Shown here: positions 1 through 7,797 of the stretch, in pieces | Layout: each line of letters opens with the position of its first letter | Numbering within the stretch: the stretch's first letter is position 1 | Assembly: GCA_036393975.1 (NCBI GenBank) | Contig: DASWFZ010000081.1 | Span: 1 to 51,735, forward strand | Direction: 5' to 3' | Length of the DNA stretch: 51,735 nt | Source: 13-1-40CM-64-14 sp036393975 | Lineage (GTDB): Bacteria > Sysuimicrobiota > Sysuimicrobiia > Sysuimicrobiales > Kaftiobacteriaceae | The notes under the pieces: model-generated | Seen by the model: the letters and a program-made list of their open reading frames with translations, nothing else | Databases searched by the model: none | What the model was told of the DNA's origin: nothing | Made by a program: the position numbers and the translations under genes

Positions 1-854
1 GCGATCCACTCGGCATCCAAGGTGGCGGCAAGGCGACGGCCTACGCGAACGAGGCGCTCGGCAATAGGCCCCGGCGCCAAGCAGACCAGCACGCGTTCGC
101 CCGCGGGCCAGGGACCGGGAATCCCATGTGCCCCCATGTACGTGCGCATCTGGCGGTCAACCTTGCGCGCCAGATGGCGGAGGGCCAACTCGCGGAGCGC
201 CGTGAGATTGCCGGGACGGAAGAATTTCTCAATGGCGGTTCCCGCCTGCTCGGGGACGTACACTTTGCCCTCGTGGAGCCGCTTGATCAGCTCATCCGGC
301 GGGAGGTCGATAAGAATGACCTCATCGGCTCCTTCCAAAACCTGATCCGGCACGGTCTCCCGGATCACGACGCCTGTGATCTGCGAGACCACATCGCTGA
401 GACTTTCGACGTGTTGGATGTTCAGCGTGGTGTAGACGTCAATGCCGGCGGCGAGCAATTCTTCGATGTCCTGATAGCGGCGGGCATGGCGGGATCCGGG
501 GGCGTTGGTGTGCGCGAGCTCATCGACGATCGCGAGCTGGGGCCGGCGGGCGAGGACTGCGTCGAGATCCAGTTCCTCGAGCACGACCCCGCGGTACTCG
601 AACCTGCGACGGGGGGTCACGGGCAGGCCTTCCAGCAGGGCCTCGGTCTCTTTGCGGTGGTGCGTTTCCACCAACGCCACGACCACATCGACGCCTTCGG
701 CCTGCCGCTGGCGGGCAGCCCCCAGCATGGCGTAAGTCTTGCCGACCCCTGCCGCGTACCCCAGGAAGATCTTGAGCTTGCCGGCGCGGCTTTCTTCTTG
801 CTTCGCTTGCGTCAGCAGCGCATCGGGATTAGGACGCTCTCGTTCTCCTACCAT
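1..854 (-). CDS. kdpD: KdpD sensor histidine kinase, N-terminal part (runs off left edge)
   Basis: First 284 codons of the membrane sensor kinase that responds to K+ limitation and phosphorylates KdpE to induce the Kdp pump; the membrane and kinase domains lie outside the window. A P-loop GYAAGVGKTYAML is at residues 32-44, followed by the family hallmark blocks VDELAHTNAPGSRHARRYQ and DVYTTLNIQHVESL of the KdpD N-terminal domain, and then the start of the universal-stress-type domain (VLVCLAPGP). The ATG at 854 is used because an in-frame stop lies just upstream at 864-866, which belongs to the end of kdpC. The gene follows kdpC by 9 nt, so it is in the same operon. This frame is intact, unlike kdpA and kdpC upstream. 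Confidence 0.93.
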   Translation of the reverse strand, partial: MVGERERPNPDALLTQAKQEESRAGKLKIFLGYAAGVGKTYAMLGAARQRQAEGVDVVVALVETHHRKETEALLEGLPVTPRRRFEYRGVVLEELDLDAVLARRPQLAIVDELAHTNAPGSRHARRYQDIEELLAAGIDVYTTLNIQHVESLSDVVSQITGVVIRETVPDQVLEGADEVILIDLPPDELIKRLHEGKVYVPEQAGTAIEKFFRPGNLTALRELALRHLARKVDRQMRTYMGAHGIPGPWPAGERVLVCLAPGPIAERLVRVGRRLAATLDAEWI

Positions 855-863
855 CCGCCGAGT

Positions 864-1443
864 TCACCTGAGGCCATCCAGCCTCAGGTTCAACTCTAGC
901 ACGTTCACGCGCGGCTCGCCCAAGACGCCGAACTCGCGGCCGGCAGTGCTTTGGCCGACGAGTTGACGCACGGTTTGTTCGCTGATACCGCGGACGCGTG
1001 CGACCCGCCGAACCTGATAGTCTGCTGCAGCTAGGCTGATGTCAGGATCGAGCCCGCTCGCGGAAGCGGTCACGAGGTCAACGGGAACCGGGCCCGTTGC
1101 CTGGGGATCGGCTCCCCGGAGCGCTGCGATTCGTCCCGCCACCGCCTCGCGGAGGGCCTTGCTTGTTGGGCCGAGGTTGGATCCTCTTGACGCAGAGGCA
1201 TTATAAGAGAACGGACTCGTGGCCGAGAGCCGCCCCCAGAAGTATTTCGGGTCGTCGAATGGCTGCCCGATCAGCGTGGAACCGATCGCGTGTCCATCTC
1301 GGCTGATCAACCTGCCTTGCGCTTGGCGGGGAAGAGCACCTGGGCTAGCCCCGTCATCGCTAGGGGGTAGACGAGCCCCGTCAACACCGTGAACACCACC
1401 ATGGCCACGATGGCCGGTCGCAACTCCCTACGCAGAATAGGTC
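864..1443 (-). pseudogene. kdpC: KdpC, frameshifted and fused to a kdpA fragment
   Basis: KdpC is the single-span subunit that stabilises the KdpFABC potassium ATPase. The N-terminal part (PILRRELRPAIVAM, then a hydrophobic span VVFTVLTGLVYPLAMTGLAQ) is in one frame and ends at a TGA at 1307-1309. The conserved continuation LISRDGHAIGSTLIGQPF, through to EFGVLGEPRVNVLELNL at the end, is in another frame. Adding one base near 1307-1312 (a GGTTGATC run) restores the reading frame, so the gene has a one-base deletion or a sequence error there. No start codon or ribosome site of its own is seen: upstream it joins directly to kdpA sequence, with kdpB absent. Confidence 0.85.
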
Positions 1444-1791
1444 CCCCGTGGCGAATGACGAGGCGGTGCTGAACGCGAGGTCGGGGGGCACTGCTCCGAG
1501 ATGTTCGGGGTTCCACGCCAGCAGCTGTTGCAGCCGCTCGAACCCATACGTGGCGATCAGACCCACCACGCTCAGCATCATGAAGGCGATGGCGTACCGG
1601 GTCCACGTCATCTCGTCATCGGGCCTGATACCGAACCAGCGATACGTCAGTCTCTCGACGGGCCCCAGGAGCGGATCCCACATCGTCCGGCCCCCCGCGT
1701 AGACCCGCGCCATGTAGCTCCCGAGCGGTTTCACCAATAGGAGCAAGATGACGATGTACAGCCCGATCTGCAGCCAACCCCATGTGCTCAT
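1444..1791 (-). pseudogene. kdpA: KdpA, N-terminal fragment only
   Basis: KdpA is the K+-channel-like subunit of KdpFABC. About 116 codons remain of a protein that is usually about 560-600 residues. The first membrane span (LQIGLYIVILLLLVKPLG), YMARVYAGGRT, DPLLGPVERLTYR and the LGAVPPDLAFSTASSFAT block are clear KdpA signatures. The homology stops at about 1441-1449, exactly where KdpC sequence begins, so more than 400 KdpA residues and the whole ATPase subunit KdpB (about 2 kb) are missing. The ATG at 1791 overlaps the kdpF stop (ATGA), the normal kdpFA arrangement. Either a real deletion or an assembly collapse explains it. Confidence 0.87.
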
Positions 1792-1871
1792 ACGAACCAC
1801 TCCGGCCGCAGCATGGCGGCCACCAAGTAGATGAGTAAGACAAGCGTCAGCACGCCCGCGATCTCGATCAT
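1788..1871 (-). CDS. kdpF: KdpF small membrane subunit
   Basis: A 27-residue single-span peptide. Its core LTLVLLIYLVAAMLRPEWF matches the KdpF consensus, in which a hydrophobic helix ends in LRPExF. KdpF stabilises the KdpABC complex in the membrane. The ATG at 1871 is preceded by a GAGGGGG ribosome site, and the stop overlaps the kdpA start by four bases. With kdpB missing, this peptide has no complex to join unless an intact copy exists elsewhere. Confidence 0.92.
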   Translation of the reverse strand: MIEIAGVLTLVLLIYLVAAMLRPEWFV

Positions 1872-1878
1872 CGCGTCG

Positions 1879-1965
1879 TTACCCCCTCAAGCGTTCGAAA
1901 CCTAAGATCAGCCACCGACAGATCCATGAGAAAACGAGAAAGGAGAGCACCGCGGCGAGGTCCAT
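1879..1965 (-). CDS. Small hydrophobic peptide upstream of kdpF
   Basis: A 28-codon frame (MDLAAVLSFLVFSWICRWLI, then a tail ending FERLRG). It is almost entirely one hydrophobic helix with a charged C-terminus. Its stop lies 7 nt before the kdpF start, and the kdpF ribosome site sits in its last codons. Short membrane peptides with a similar C-terminal ERL motif are known just ahead of kdpF in other bacteria, which supports a real gene. No function is established. Confidence 0.6.
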   Translation of the reverse strand: MDLAAVLSFLVFSWICRWLILGFERLRG

Positions 1966-2153
1966 TATCACAACCACCTAATTTCTGCACGGACAAGGTT
2001 TCGGCGAAGTCCGGTGGGTTGACCCATTGCCGCTGAGTATATGGGTGGAGGGGGTCAAGGGTCCCCACAAGAGGGTGTCCCATCTGGTCAAGAAACGATC
2101 AAGAGCCTGCAGTCACATGAAACCGTCCAAGGGTCAGGTGGAGCGTCCCGTGT

Positions 2154-2191
2154 TTGAAAGGAGGAACCGTATATTTACATATCGTATACGA
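2154..2191 (+). promoter_or_regulatory. GntR gene promoter region with palindromic operator
   Basis: TCGTATACGA at 2182-2191 is a perfect 10-bp palindrome containing the GT-AT-AC core typical of operators of FadR-subfamily GntR repressors. It lies 10 bp before GTG 2201 and 37 bp before ATG 2228. A TTGAAA at 2154-2159 and a TATATT at 2170-2175 are nearby but badly spaced from each other, so the exact promoter is uncertain. The placement suggests autoregulation of the repressor and possibly of the whole downstream cluster. The rest of 1966-2153 holds only the divergent kdp/GntR upstream sequence. Confidence 0.5.
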
Positions 2192-2227
2192 GTATCCGCC
2201 GTGAACCTCACCAGCGTCGCTACCCTC

Positions 2228-2911
2228 ATGACGGAGCGGTACCGGAGCACCCCGGAGCTCGTAGCCGAGGTGGTGCGTGAAGCGATCCTTCGCGGGTTGC
2301 TGAAGGGGGGAGACCAACTGCGGCAGGATGAAGTCGCCGCGCAGTTGGGCGTCAGTCGGATCCCTGTCCGCGAAGGTCTTCGGCAGCTCGAAGCTGAGGG
2401 TCTCGTAAAATTCCTCCCGCGGCGCGGCGTGTTGGTGTCCTCCCTGTCGGCCGACGAGGTGCAAGAGATCTACGAGATGCGCATCCCGCTCGAGTGCACG
2501 GCTTTGCGCCTCGCCCTCCCGCACGTGACGGACGTGGATGTCCGCCGCGCCGAAGAGATCCTCGACGCCATCGACCGGGAAACCGACATCGGACGGTGGG
2601 GCCGCCTCAACGACGAATTCCACGCCGGGCTGTATGTGCTCGCCAACCGGCCGCGGCTGCTGGCTTTGATCAAGAGCCTGCGGGCCAATGTCGGCCGGTA
2701 CCTGCGCATTTACATCTCGTTACTCCACCACAAACCACGGTCCCAGGAAGAACACCGCATGATCTTGGACGCGGTCAGACGACACGATGCCCCCGCGGCC
2801 CTCGCCGCCCTGGAACGCCATCTCGACGTGGCCTGTCGAGGACTCGTCGCATATCTTCCGCAAGAGCGCGACGCGCGCCCTGAGCGCTCTGGGTTCGCTC
2901 GGTCCCGCTGA
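2228..2911 (+). CDS. GntR-family transcriptional regulator, FadR/FCD type
   Basis: A 227-residue DNA-binding regulator. The N-terminal winged helix (about residues 5-70) contains QDEVAAQLGVSRIPVREGLR and LEAEGLVKFLPRRGVLV. The C-terminal all-helical FCD domain has the metal/ligand-site pattern NDEFHAGLY and EEHRMILDAVRRHD. Such proteins bind organic acids or related metabolites and usually repress the catabolic genes beside them. It is the first gene of the plus-strand cluster reaching 26.9 kb, and a FadR-type palindrome lies just upstream. The start is uncertain: GTG 2201 is in frame and neither start has a strong ribosome site. MTERYRST was preferred from family length. Confidence 0.9.
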   Translation: MTERYRSTPELVAEVVREAILRGLLKGGDQLRQDEVAAQLGVSRIPVREGLRQLEAEGLVKFLPRRGVLVSSLSADEVQEIYEMRIPLECTALRLALPHVTDVDVRRAEEILDAIDRETDIGRWGRLNDEFHAGLYVLANRPRLLALIKSLRANVGRYLRIYISLLHHKPRSQEEHRMILDAVRRHDAPAALAALERHLDVACRGLVAYLPQERDARPERSGFARSR

Positions 2912-2990
2912 ATGTGGCGAGCGGCACGGGGTTAGGACGTGCGGGGGGTGTCAGGCGCGGGGACGCGAGTGTGAGGAGGAGGAAGAGCTG

Positions 2991-3404
2991 ATGGCCAAAT
3001 TCGCGATTGTCGATTCCGAGAAGATCGCCAAAGACGTGACCTACGAGCCCCCACTCGTGATCGCCTTCGGAGTAGATAAAAACAGTGTCGGGTCGCGGAC
3101 GGTCACGATGGGGCGTACGATCATCCCCCCTGGCGGGCGCAATCCCGCTCATCACCACACCTGTGAGGCAGCGTTCTTCGTGCGCAAGGGACGAATTAAA
3201 GCCTACATCGGCGAGGAGCGCAGGGAGTACGTGGTTAACGAGAATCAGTTCGTATTTGTGCCGCCGGGCATGATTCATGGCATCCAAAATCTCAGCGGGA
3301 CCGAGCCTGCCGAGCTCGTGTTCACCTACGGCAACTGTCCCAGCAAAGATGACGCAGGCACGACGTTCGTGGAACGACCCTGGCAGGCCCCCAGCCGCGT
3401 GTAG
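2991..3404 (+). CDS. Cupin-domain protein
   Basis: A 137-residue single-domain cupin (small beta-barrel). Metal-site motif 1 is GGRNPAHHHTCEAAFFVRKG, with histidines and a glutamate; motif 2 is PPGMIHGIQN. Such proteins bind a metal and act as dioxygenases, isomerases or sensors of small acids, and the sequence alone does not decide which. A strong ribosome site (GAGGAGGAAGAG) precedes the ATG. It lies 2 nt ahead of a second, different cupin, so the two are translated together in the cluster. Confidence 0.85.
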   Translation: MAKFAIVDSEKIAKDVTYEPPLVIAFGVDKNSVGSRTVTMGRTIIPPGGRNPAHHHTCEAAFFVRKGRIKAYIGEERREYVVNENQFVFVPPGMIHGIQNLSGTEPAELVFTYGNCPSKDDAGTTFVERPWQAPSRV

Positions 3405-3406
3405 CC

Positions 3407-3769
3407 GTGCCGTTCTACCGGTTTGACGAACTGCCGAGCGAGACGATCTCGCCCCACTACTCCACGGCCGCCGGGGGAACGGTTACCGGCGCGAAAATCG
3501 AAGTGGGTCTCTACCGCATGCCCGCCGGCACCGGTGCCGCACCCCACCGCCATCCCAACGAGCAGATCGTCTACATCCTCCGCGGCCGCGTGCGAGCTCG
3601 CATCGGACAGCAGGCCCAGGATGTCGGTGTCGGTGGCGTCATCCACATTCCGCCGGACACCGTCCACGAGATCCACGCCCTCGAGGACACCCAGTTCATC
3701 AGCAGCAAAGATCTGGTGGAGGGGAAGGGGAGCAAGGGCTGGTCCGCCCAGGCTCCCGTGAAGAAATAG
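3407..3769 (+). CDS. Cupin-domain protein, paralogue of the cupin at 12971
   Basis: A 120-residue cupin with a GTG start directly after the preceding stop. Motif 1 is PHRHPNEQIVYILRGRVRA (HxHxxEQ) and motif 2 is PPDTVHEIHA. Its opening MPFYRFDEL, central IEVGLYR and tail SKDLVEGKG match the cupin at 12971-13306 (MPFFNLDRL, IEVGRLR, CKNVVEGHG), so the two are paralogues within one cluster. A catalytic role is possible but unproven. Confidence 0.85.
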   Translation: MPFYRFDELPSETISPHYSTAAGGTVTGAKIEVGLYRMPAGTGAAPHRHPNEQIVYILRGRVRARIGQQAQDVGVGGVIHIPPDTVHEIHALEDTQFISSKDLVEGKGSKGWSAQAPVKK

Positions 3770-3787
3770 GCTGGGGGAGGCACGGGG

Positions 3788-4537
3788 ATGACGGACGCAC
3801 CACGCGTGGACCGCTTACAGATGATCGCCTCTCTGCGGGCGCAGCTTACGGTCGATCCTGGGCGCACCGCCGTCGTCCTCGTTGATGCCCACCGCGGTCA
3901 TCTCGATCCCCAAGTGGCGACAATGCCGGTTCCCCCGGACCAGGCGCGACGGGTGCGCGAGCGCCTAGCGCATCTCGTCACCGGCGCGCGCTCCGCACAC
4001 GTTCCCGTCATTCATGTCGTCTTGACCCACGGCAGGCATCCCTACCCTGGTGTGGACAGTATGGGCAACCCGTTCTGGCGGGCGGTGGAGGCGGCGAAGC
4101 AGACGCTGACACCCGACCGGCCGAGCACGATCTCTGGCCACAATCTGGAGGGCTCAGTCCAAACCGAGATCCTACCGGAACTGGGTCCCGATCGCTCCGA
4201 CGTGGTCATCCGGTCCAAGAAACGTCTCTCAGCTTTCTACGGTACAGAGCTGGAGGTCGTCTTGCGCTCGCGGGGGATCGCGACCATGGCGCTCGCGGGC
4301 ATCAACACCAATACCTGCGTGCTCAACACGGCCTTCGATGCTTTCAACCGTGACCTCCAAGTCATCGTCATCGGCGATGCCGTCGCGAGCATGTATGGCG
4401 ATGACTTGCACGTGTTTGGGTTGGAAAATATCAGTCGCGCCCTCGGCTGGGTCCTCTCCGCGGACGAATTTGTCCGCCTGCTCCAGATGTCCCCCCCGGC
4501 CCCTCCGCCCCACGTCAGTCGGGTGACAGGTGGATGA
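3788..4537 (+). CDS. Isochorismatase-like cysteine hydrolase (amidase)
   Basis: A 249-residue cytosolic hydrolase of the isochorismatase-like fold. The expected catalytic triad is visible: Asp in VVLVDAHRGHLD (about residue 34), Lys in IRSKKRLSAFYG, and the nucleophile Cys in GINTNTCVLNTAFDA with its preceding Thr-Asn segment. Members include nicotinamidase, maleamate amidase, carbamoylsarcosine and biuret amidohydrolases. The cyclic amidohydrolase at 23.7 kb and the M24 enzymes in the same cluster favour an amide-cleaving step in a catabolic pathway. The substrate is unknown. Its last four bases overlap the next start (ATGA). Confidence 0.87.
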   Translation: MTDAPRVDRLQMIASLRAQLTVDPGRTAVVLVDAHRGHLDPQVATMPVPPDQARRVRERLAHLVTGARSAHVPVIHVVLTHGRHPYPGVDSMGNPFWRAVEAAKQTLTPDRPSTISGHNLEGSVQTEILPELGPDRSDVVIRSKKRLSAFYGTELEVVLRSRGIATMALAGINTNTCVLNTAFDAFNRDLQVIVIGDAVASMYGDDLHVFGLENISRALGWVLSADEFVRLLQMSPPAPPPHVSRVTGG

Positions 4538-5523
4538 AGCAATTTACTGTGGTGGTTACCGACGCCGTGTCCCCGTCTTTGGACATTGAACGGTCCGTGT
4601 TGGGCGCCGTGGGCGCGCACCTCATGACGCTGCAAGCCACGCGTGAGGACGAGCTCCTGGAGGCGGTGGAGGATGCCGACGGGCTGTTGGTGTGCTATGC
4701 GCCGGTGACGCAGCGCGTGATCGAACGCGCGTCGCGGTGCCGTGTGATCGCCCGCTATGGCATCGGCGTCGACAACGTGGATCTCCAGGCGGCCGCGGCC
4801 CGCGGCATCGTCGTGACCAACGTCCCCGACTACTGCATCGAGGAAGTCAGCGACCACGCCCTGGCGCTGATATTGGCCTGTGCCCGGCGGGTCGTCCACT
4901 TAGACCGTCTTGTGCACACAGGCCGGTGGGATCCGAAAGACGCGCTGCCGATCCGACGGCTCCAAGGGCAGGTGCTGGGGTTGGTGGGGTTCGGGAAAAT
5001 TCCGCGCCGGGTAGCAGCCAAAGCCGCAGGGGTGGGGCTGCTCCCTGTCACGTTTGATCCGTTCGTTGACGCAGCCACCTGTGCCGCGCACGGGGCAAAG
5101 AAAGTGGACCTGTCCACCCTTTTGACTGAGGCGGACTTCGTCTCGGTGCACGCTCCCCTCACTGCGCAAACTCGCGGGCTGATCGGGGACGCGCAGCTGC
5201 GGCGCATGAAACCCACCGCCTTCCTCATCAATACGGCACGGGGGCCGGTGGTCAGAGAAGCCGCGCTGGTCAAGGCTCTGCAGGCGGGGTGGATCGCGGG
5301 GGCGGCGTTAGATGTCGTGGAGACCGAGCCCCTTCCGCCGACGCATCCGCTCATGACCTTGCCCCAGGTTCTCCTGACGCCCCATGTCGCCTTCTACTCG
5401 CAAGAGTCCATGCAAGAACTGCAGCGCAAAGCCGCCGAGGAAGTGGCGCGGGTGCTTACCGGCCACGCCCCCCACTACGCGGTCCCGCTCCCCTCAGTAC
5501 CGATGTCACAAGGAGGTCGATGA
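4534..5523 (+). CDS. D-isomer-specific 2-hydroxyacid dehydrogenase
   Basis: A 329-residue NAD-dependent oxidoreductase interconverting a 2-keto acid and a D-2-hydroxy acid. The catalytic Arg (INTARGPVVREA), Glu (DVVETEPLP) and His (LTPHVAFYS) are present. RYGIGVDNVDL and NVPDYCIEEVSDHAL resemble phosphoglycerate-dehydrogenase/CtBP-type members. One oddity is the dinucleotide loop VGFGKIPRRVA, where the third glycine of GxGxxG is proline, which may change cofactor preference or activity. It is translationally coupled to the amidase before it and sits 1 nt from the acyltransferase-like gene after it. A second family member is at 21684. Confidence 0.87.
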   Translation: MKQFTVVVTDAVSPSLDIERSVLGAVGAHLMTLQATREDELLEAVEDADGLLVCYAPVTQRVIERASRCRVIARYGIGVDNVDLQAAAARGIVVTNVPDYCIEEVSDHALALILACARRVVHLDRLVHTGRWDPKDALPIRRLQGQVLGLVGFGKIPRRVAAKAAGVGLLPVTFDPFVDAATCAAHGAKKVDLSTLLTEADFVSVHAPLTAQTRGLIGDAQLRRMKPTAFLINTARGPVVREAALVKALQAGWIAGAALDVVETEPLPPTHPLMTLPQVLLTPHVAFYSQESMQELQRKAAEEVARVLTGHAPHYAVPLPSVPMSQGGR

Positions 5524-5524
5524 A

Positions 5525-6781
5525 ATGAAGACGCCGTGGATGACAGATCGCTGGTTTACGAGTCCCCACAACTTTAACGAGGAGGTACGCGCGCAGCTCA
5601 AGTTTGCCAAGAAGATCACCTTTCATGACATCACCCTGCGCGATGGCGAGCAGCAGACAGGAGTGGTGTTTACCAAGGACGACAAGATTCGGATCGCGGA
5701 AAAGCTCGCCGAAGCCGGCGTGCACCGCATCGAAGCCGGGATGCCCACCGTGTCCAAGGCGGATGAGGCCGCGATCAAGGAGATCGTAAAGCGGAAGCTC
5801 GGCCCGAAGATCTTCGCCTTTTCCCGCTGCATGGTCGCCGACATCCAGCGCGCGGTCGACTGCGGCGTCGAGGGGGTCGTCGTCGAGATCCCGAGTAGCG
5901 AGCACATCATCGAGCTGGGGTACGAGTGGCCCCTGCAGAAGGCCATTGACCTCTCGGTGGAGGCGACGCAGTACGCCCACAAGCAGGGTCTCTACGTGGT
6001 CTTCTTCCCCATTGACGCGACCCGCGCCGAGCTGGGCTGGTTCCTGAACCTCATCGACCACGTCGCCACCCACGGCCACATGGATGCCCTGGTGTTGGTC
6101 GACACGTTCGGAGGATCCTCTCCGCACGCCATTTCCTACTTCACCAAGCAGGTGCAAGCGCGCGTCCGGAAACCGCTGGAGGCCCACTTCCACGACGACT
6201 TCGGCATGGCCGTGGCCAACACGCTGATGGCGCTCACCTTGGGCGTGGAAGTCGCGCACGTCACCGTGTCCTCTCTCGGCGAGCGAGCGGGCAACTGCGC
6301 GCTGGAAGACCTGGCGCTCGCCCTCCTGACCCTCTATGGGATCGATACCGGCCTGCACCCCCAGACGTTCACGGAGCTGTCGCGCCTCGTGCAGAAACTC
6401 GCGGGTGTGACGTTGCCGCCCAATCGGCCGATCGTGGGCGAGATGCTGTACAAGATCGAGTCGGGCATCATTGCGACGTGGCTAGCGCGCCTTAAGGACA
6501 AACGGCCGGTCGAGCTCTTCCCGTTCCACTGGAGTCTGGTGGGCCAGGCCCCTGCCGAGATCGTCTTAGGGAAGGGCAGCGGTCGCGATTCGATTCTCTA
6601 CTTCCTCAGCCACCTCGGGTACACTGTCGGGCCCACCGATCCACGGGTCGACGAGATCCTGGTGCGAGTGAAAGAACGCTCGCTCGCCACCAAGAGCCTG
6701 CTGTCCACCGATGAGTTCCGTACGGTGGTGGAGGGAGTGTTGGGACGGACCGCGACGCCTTCGCCAGCACGCGGCACGTAG
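5525..6781 (+). CDS. LeuA/homocitrate-synthase-like acyltransferase or lyase (HMGL-like)
   Basis: A 418-residue TIM-barrel enzyme of the DRE-TIM superfamily. The opening motif FHDITLRDGEQQTGVVFT supplies the catalytic Arg-Asp, and EAHFHDDFGMAVANT supplies the metal-binding HxH region; SSLGERAGNCALEDL is also typical. The long C-terminal regulatory domain of LeuA is absent, as in homocitrate synthases and citramalate-type enzymes. It probably condenses acetyl-CoA (or another acyl-CoA) with a 2-keto acid, or does the reverse cleavage. The keto acid could come from the dehydrogenase upstream. The ATG at 5525 has an AAGGAGG site. Confidence 0.83.
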   Translation: MKTPWMTDRWFTSPHNFNEEVRAQLKFAKKITFHDITLRDGEQQTGVVFTKDDKIRIAEKLAEAGVHRIEAGMPTVSKADEAAIKEIVKRKLGPKIFAFSRCMVADIQRAVDCGVEGVVVEIPSSEHIIELGYEWPLQKAIDLSVEATQYAHKQGLYVVFFPIDATRAELGWFLNLIDHVATHGHMDALVLVDTFGGSSPHAISYFTKQVQARVRKPLEAHFHDDFGMAVANTLMALTLGVEVAHVTVSSLGERAGNCALEDLALALLTLYGIDTGLHPQTFTELSRLVQKLAGVTLPPNRPIVGEMLYKIESGIIATWLARLKDKRPVELFPFHWSLVGQAPAEIVLGKGSGRDSILYFLSHLGYTVGPTDPRVDEILVRVKERSLATKSLLSTDEFRTVVEGVLGRTATPSPARGT

Positions 6782-6782
6782 G

Positions 6783-7796
6783 ATGCCGATGGATGCGGTC
6801 GACGTCCACAGCCATTTCTTCCCAGACGCGTTCGTCCGGTTGATCCGCTCCCACGGCGCCCCCGCCGGGGCCTCCGTGGATCGCCGGGACGGGGTGGAGT
6901 GGCTGACTTTGCCCGGGCATCCCCCCGTGCCGTTGACGCCGCCGTTCACGACCGTCGCCTCTCGGCGGGCCCGCCTTCAAGAATTGGGGATCGCCGCGCA
7001 GGCCCTCTCGTTGTCGCCCCCGATGGTACACTGGGCGCCGGTCGAGCTCGGGGTCCCGCTCGCCCGCGCGTTCAACGATGGGATCCTTGAGATTCAGGCG
7101 AGCTTCCCGGATCAGTTTGTCGGGCTCGCCACCTTGCCCCTCCAGGATATCGATGCGGCGCTGCGAGAGATGGATCGCGCCATAGGCCTGGGCATGCGGG
7201 GGATCTACGTGGCGACCGCGGTGGGCGGACGCTACCTCGATGCTCCGCAGTTCGCCCCCATGTGGGAGGCCGCGGCCTCGCGGAGTATTCCGGTGTTCAT
7301 CCATCCCCAGAACCACATCGGCCGCGAGGTCATGGATCGCTGGCATTTGTTCAACACGGTCGGGTTTCCCGTGGAAACGGCCGTGCTCGCTACGCGCCTG
7401 ATTTTTTCCGGCACCCTTGATCGTCACCCCTCCTTGCGGATTGTCCTGGCCCATGGGGGCGGTGTCCTGCCTGTGCTGGCGGGCCGGCTGGATCACGCCT
7501 ACTGGCAGCGCGCGGAGGTGCGGGACGCGATCGCCGCCCCTCCCAGCACCTATGTGAAGCGCTTTTACTTTGACACGGTGACCCACCATGATCTGGCGCT
7601 GCGGTTTTTGCTGGACCTGGTGGGACCGCAGCAGGTCGTGTTAGGTACGGACATCCCCTATGACATGGCAGATCCGGAGCCCCTGGCGCGGATCCGCCGA
7701 CTGGGTCTCGCGCCGCCGGCCGCCGCGGCCGTGGTGGGAGAATCCGCGCGCAAACTCTTGCACTGGGAAGTCACGCATGCGACAAGGGAGGGCTAG
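6783..7796 (+). CDS. Amidohydrolase-2 family protein (ACMSD-like)
   Basis: A 337-residue metal-dependent TIM-barrel hydrolase or decarboxylase. The N-terminal HxH ligand motif VDVHSHFFPDAF, the later ligands in PVFIHPQNH and VLAHGGGVLP, and the final Asp in VLGTDIPYDM are in the order seen in 2-amino-3-carboxymuconate semialdehyde decarboxylase and related decarboxylases. Non-oxidative decarboxylation of an unsaturated or aromatic carboxylate is the likeliest reaction. It starts 1 nt after the previous stop and is followed at 1 nt by an M24 enzyme. Confidence 0.83.
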   Translation: MPMDAVDVHSHFFPDAFVRLIRSHGAPAGASVDRRDGVEWLTLPGHPPVPLTPPFTTVASRRARLQELGIAAQALSLSPPMVHWAPVELGVPLARAFNDGILEIQASFPDQFVGLATLPLQDIDAALREMDRAIGLGMRGIYVATAVGGRYLDAPQFAPMWEAAASRSIPVFIHPQNHIGREVMDRWHLFNTVGFPVETAVLATRLIFSGTLDRHPSLRIVLAHGGGVLPVLAGRLDHAYWQRAEVRDAIAAPPSTYVKRFYFDTVTHHDLALRFLLDLVGPQQVVLGTDIPYDMADPEPLARIRRLGLAPPAAAAVVGESARKLLHWEVTHATREG

Positions 7797-7797
7797 C

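Noticed and set aside
126..899. Long plus-strand frame of 257 codons
   Set aside because: It is the antisense shadow of kdpD, whose minus-strand translation matches the family throughout.
1300..1320. Programmed frameshift in kdpC
   Set aside because: No slippery heptamer or stimulatory structure is evident, and the locus is already broken by the kdpA/kdpB deletion, so decay or sequence error is simpler.
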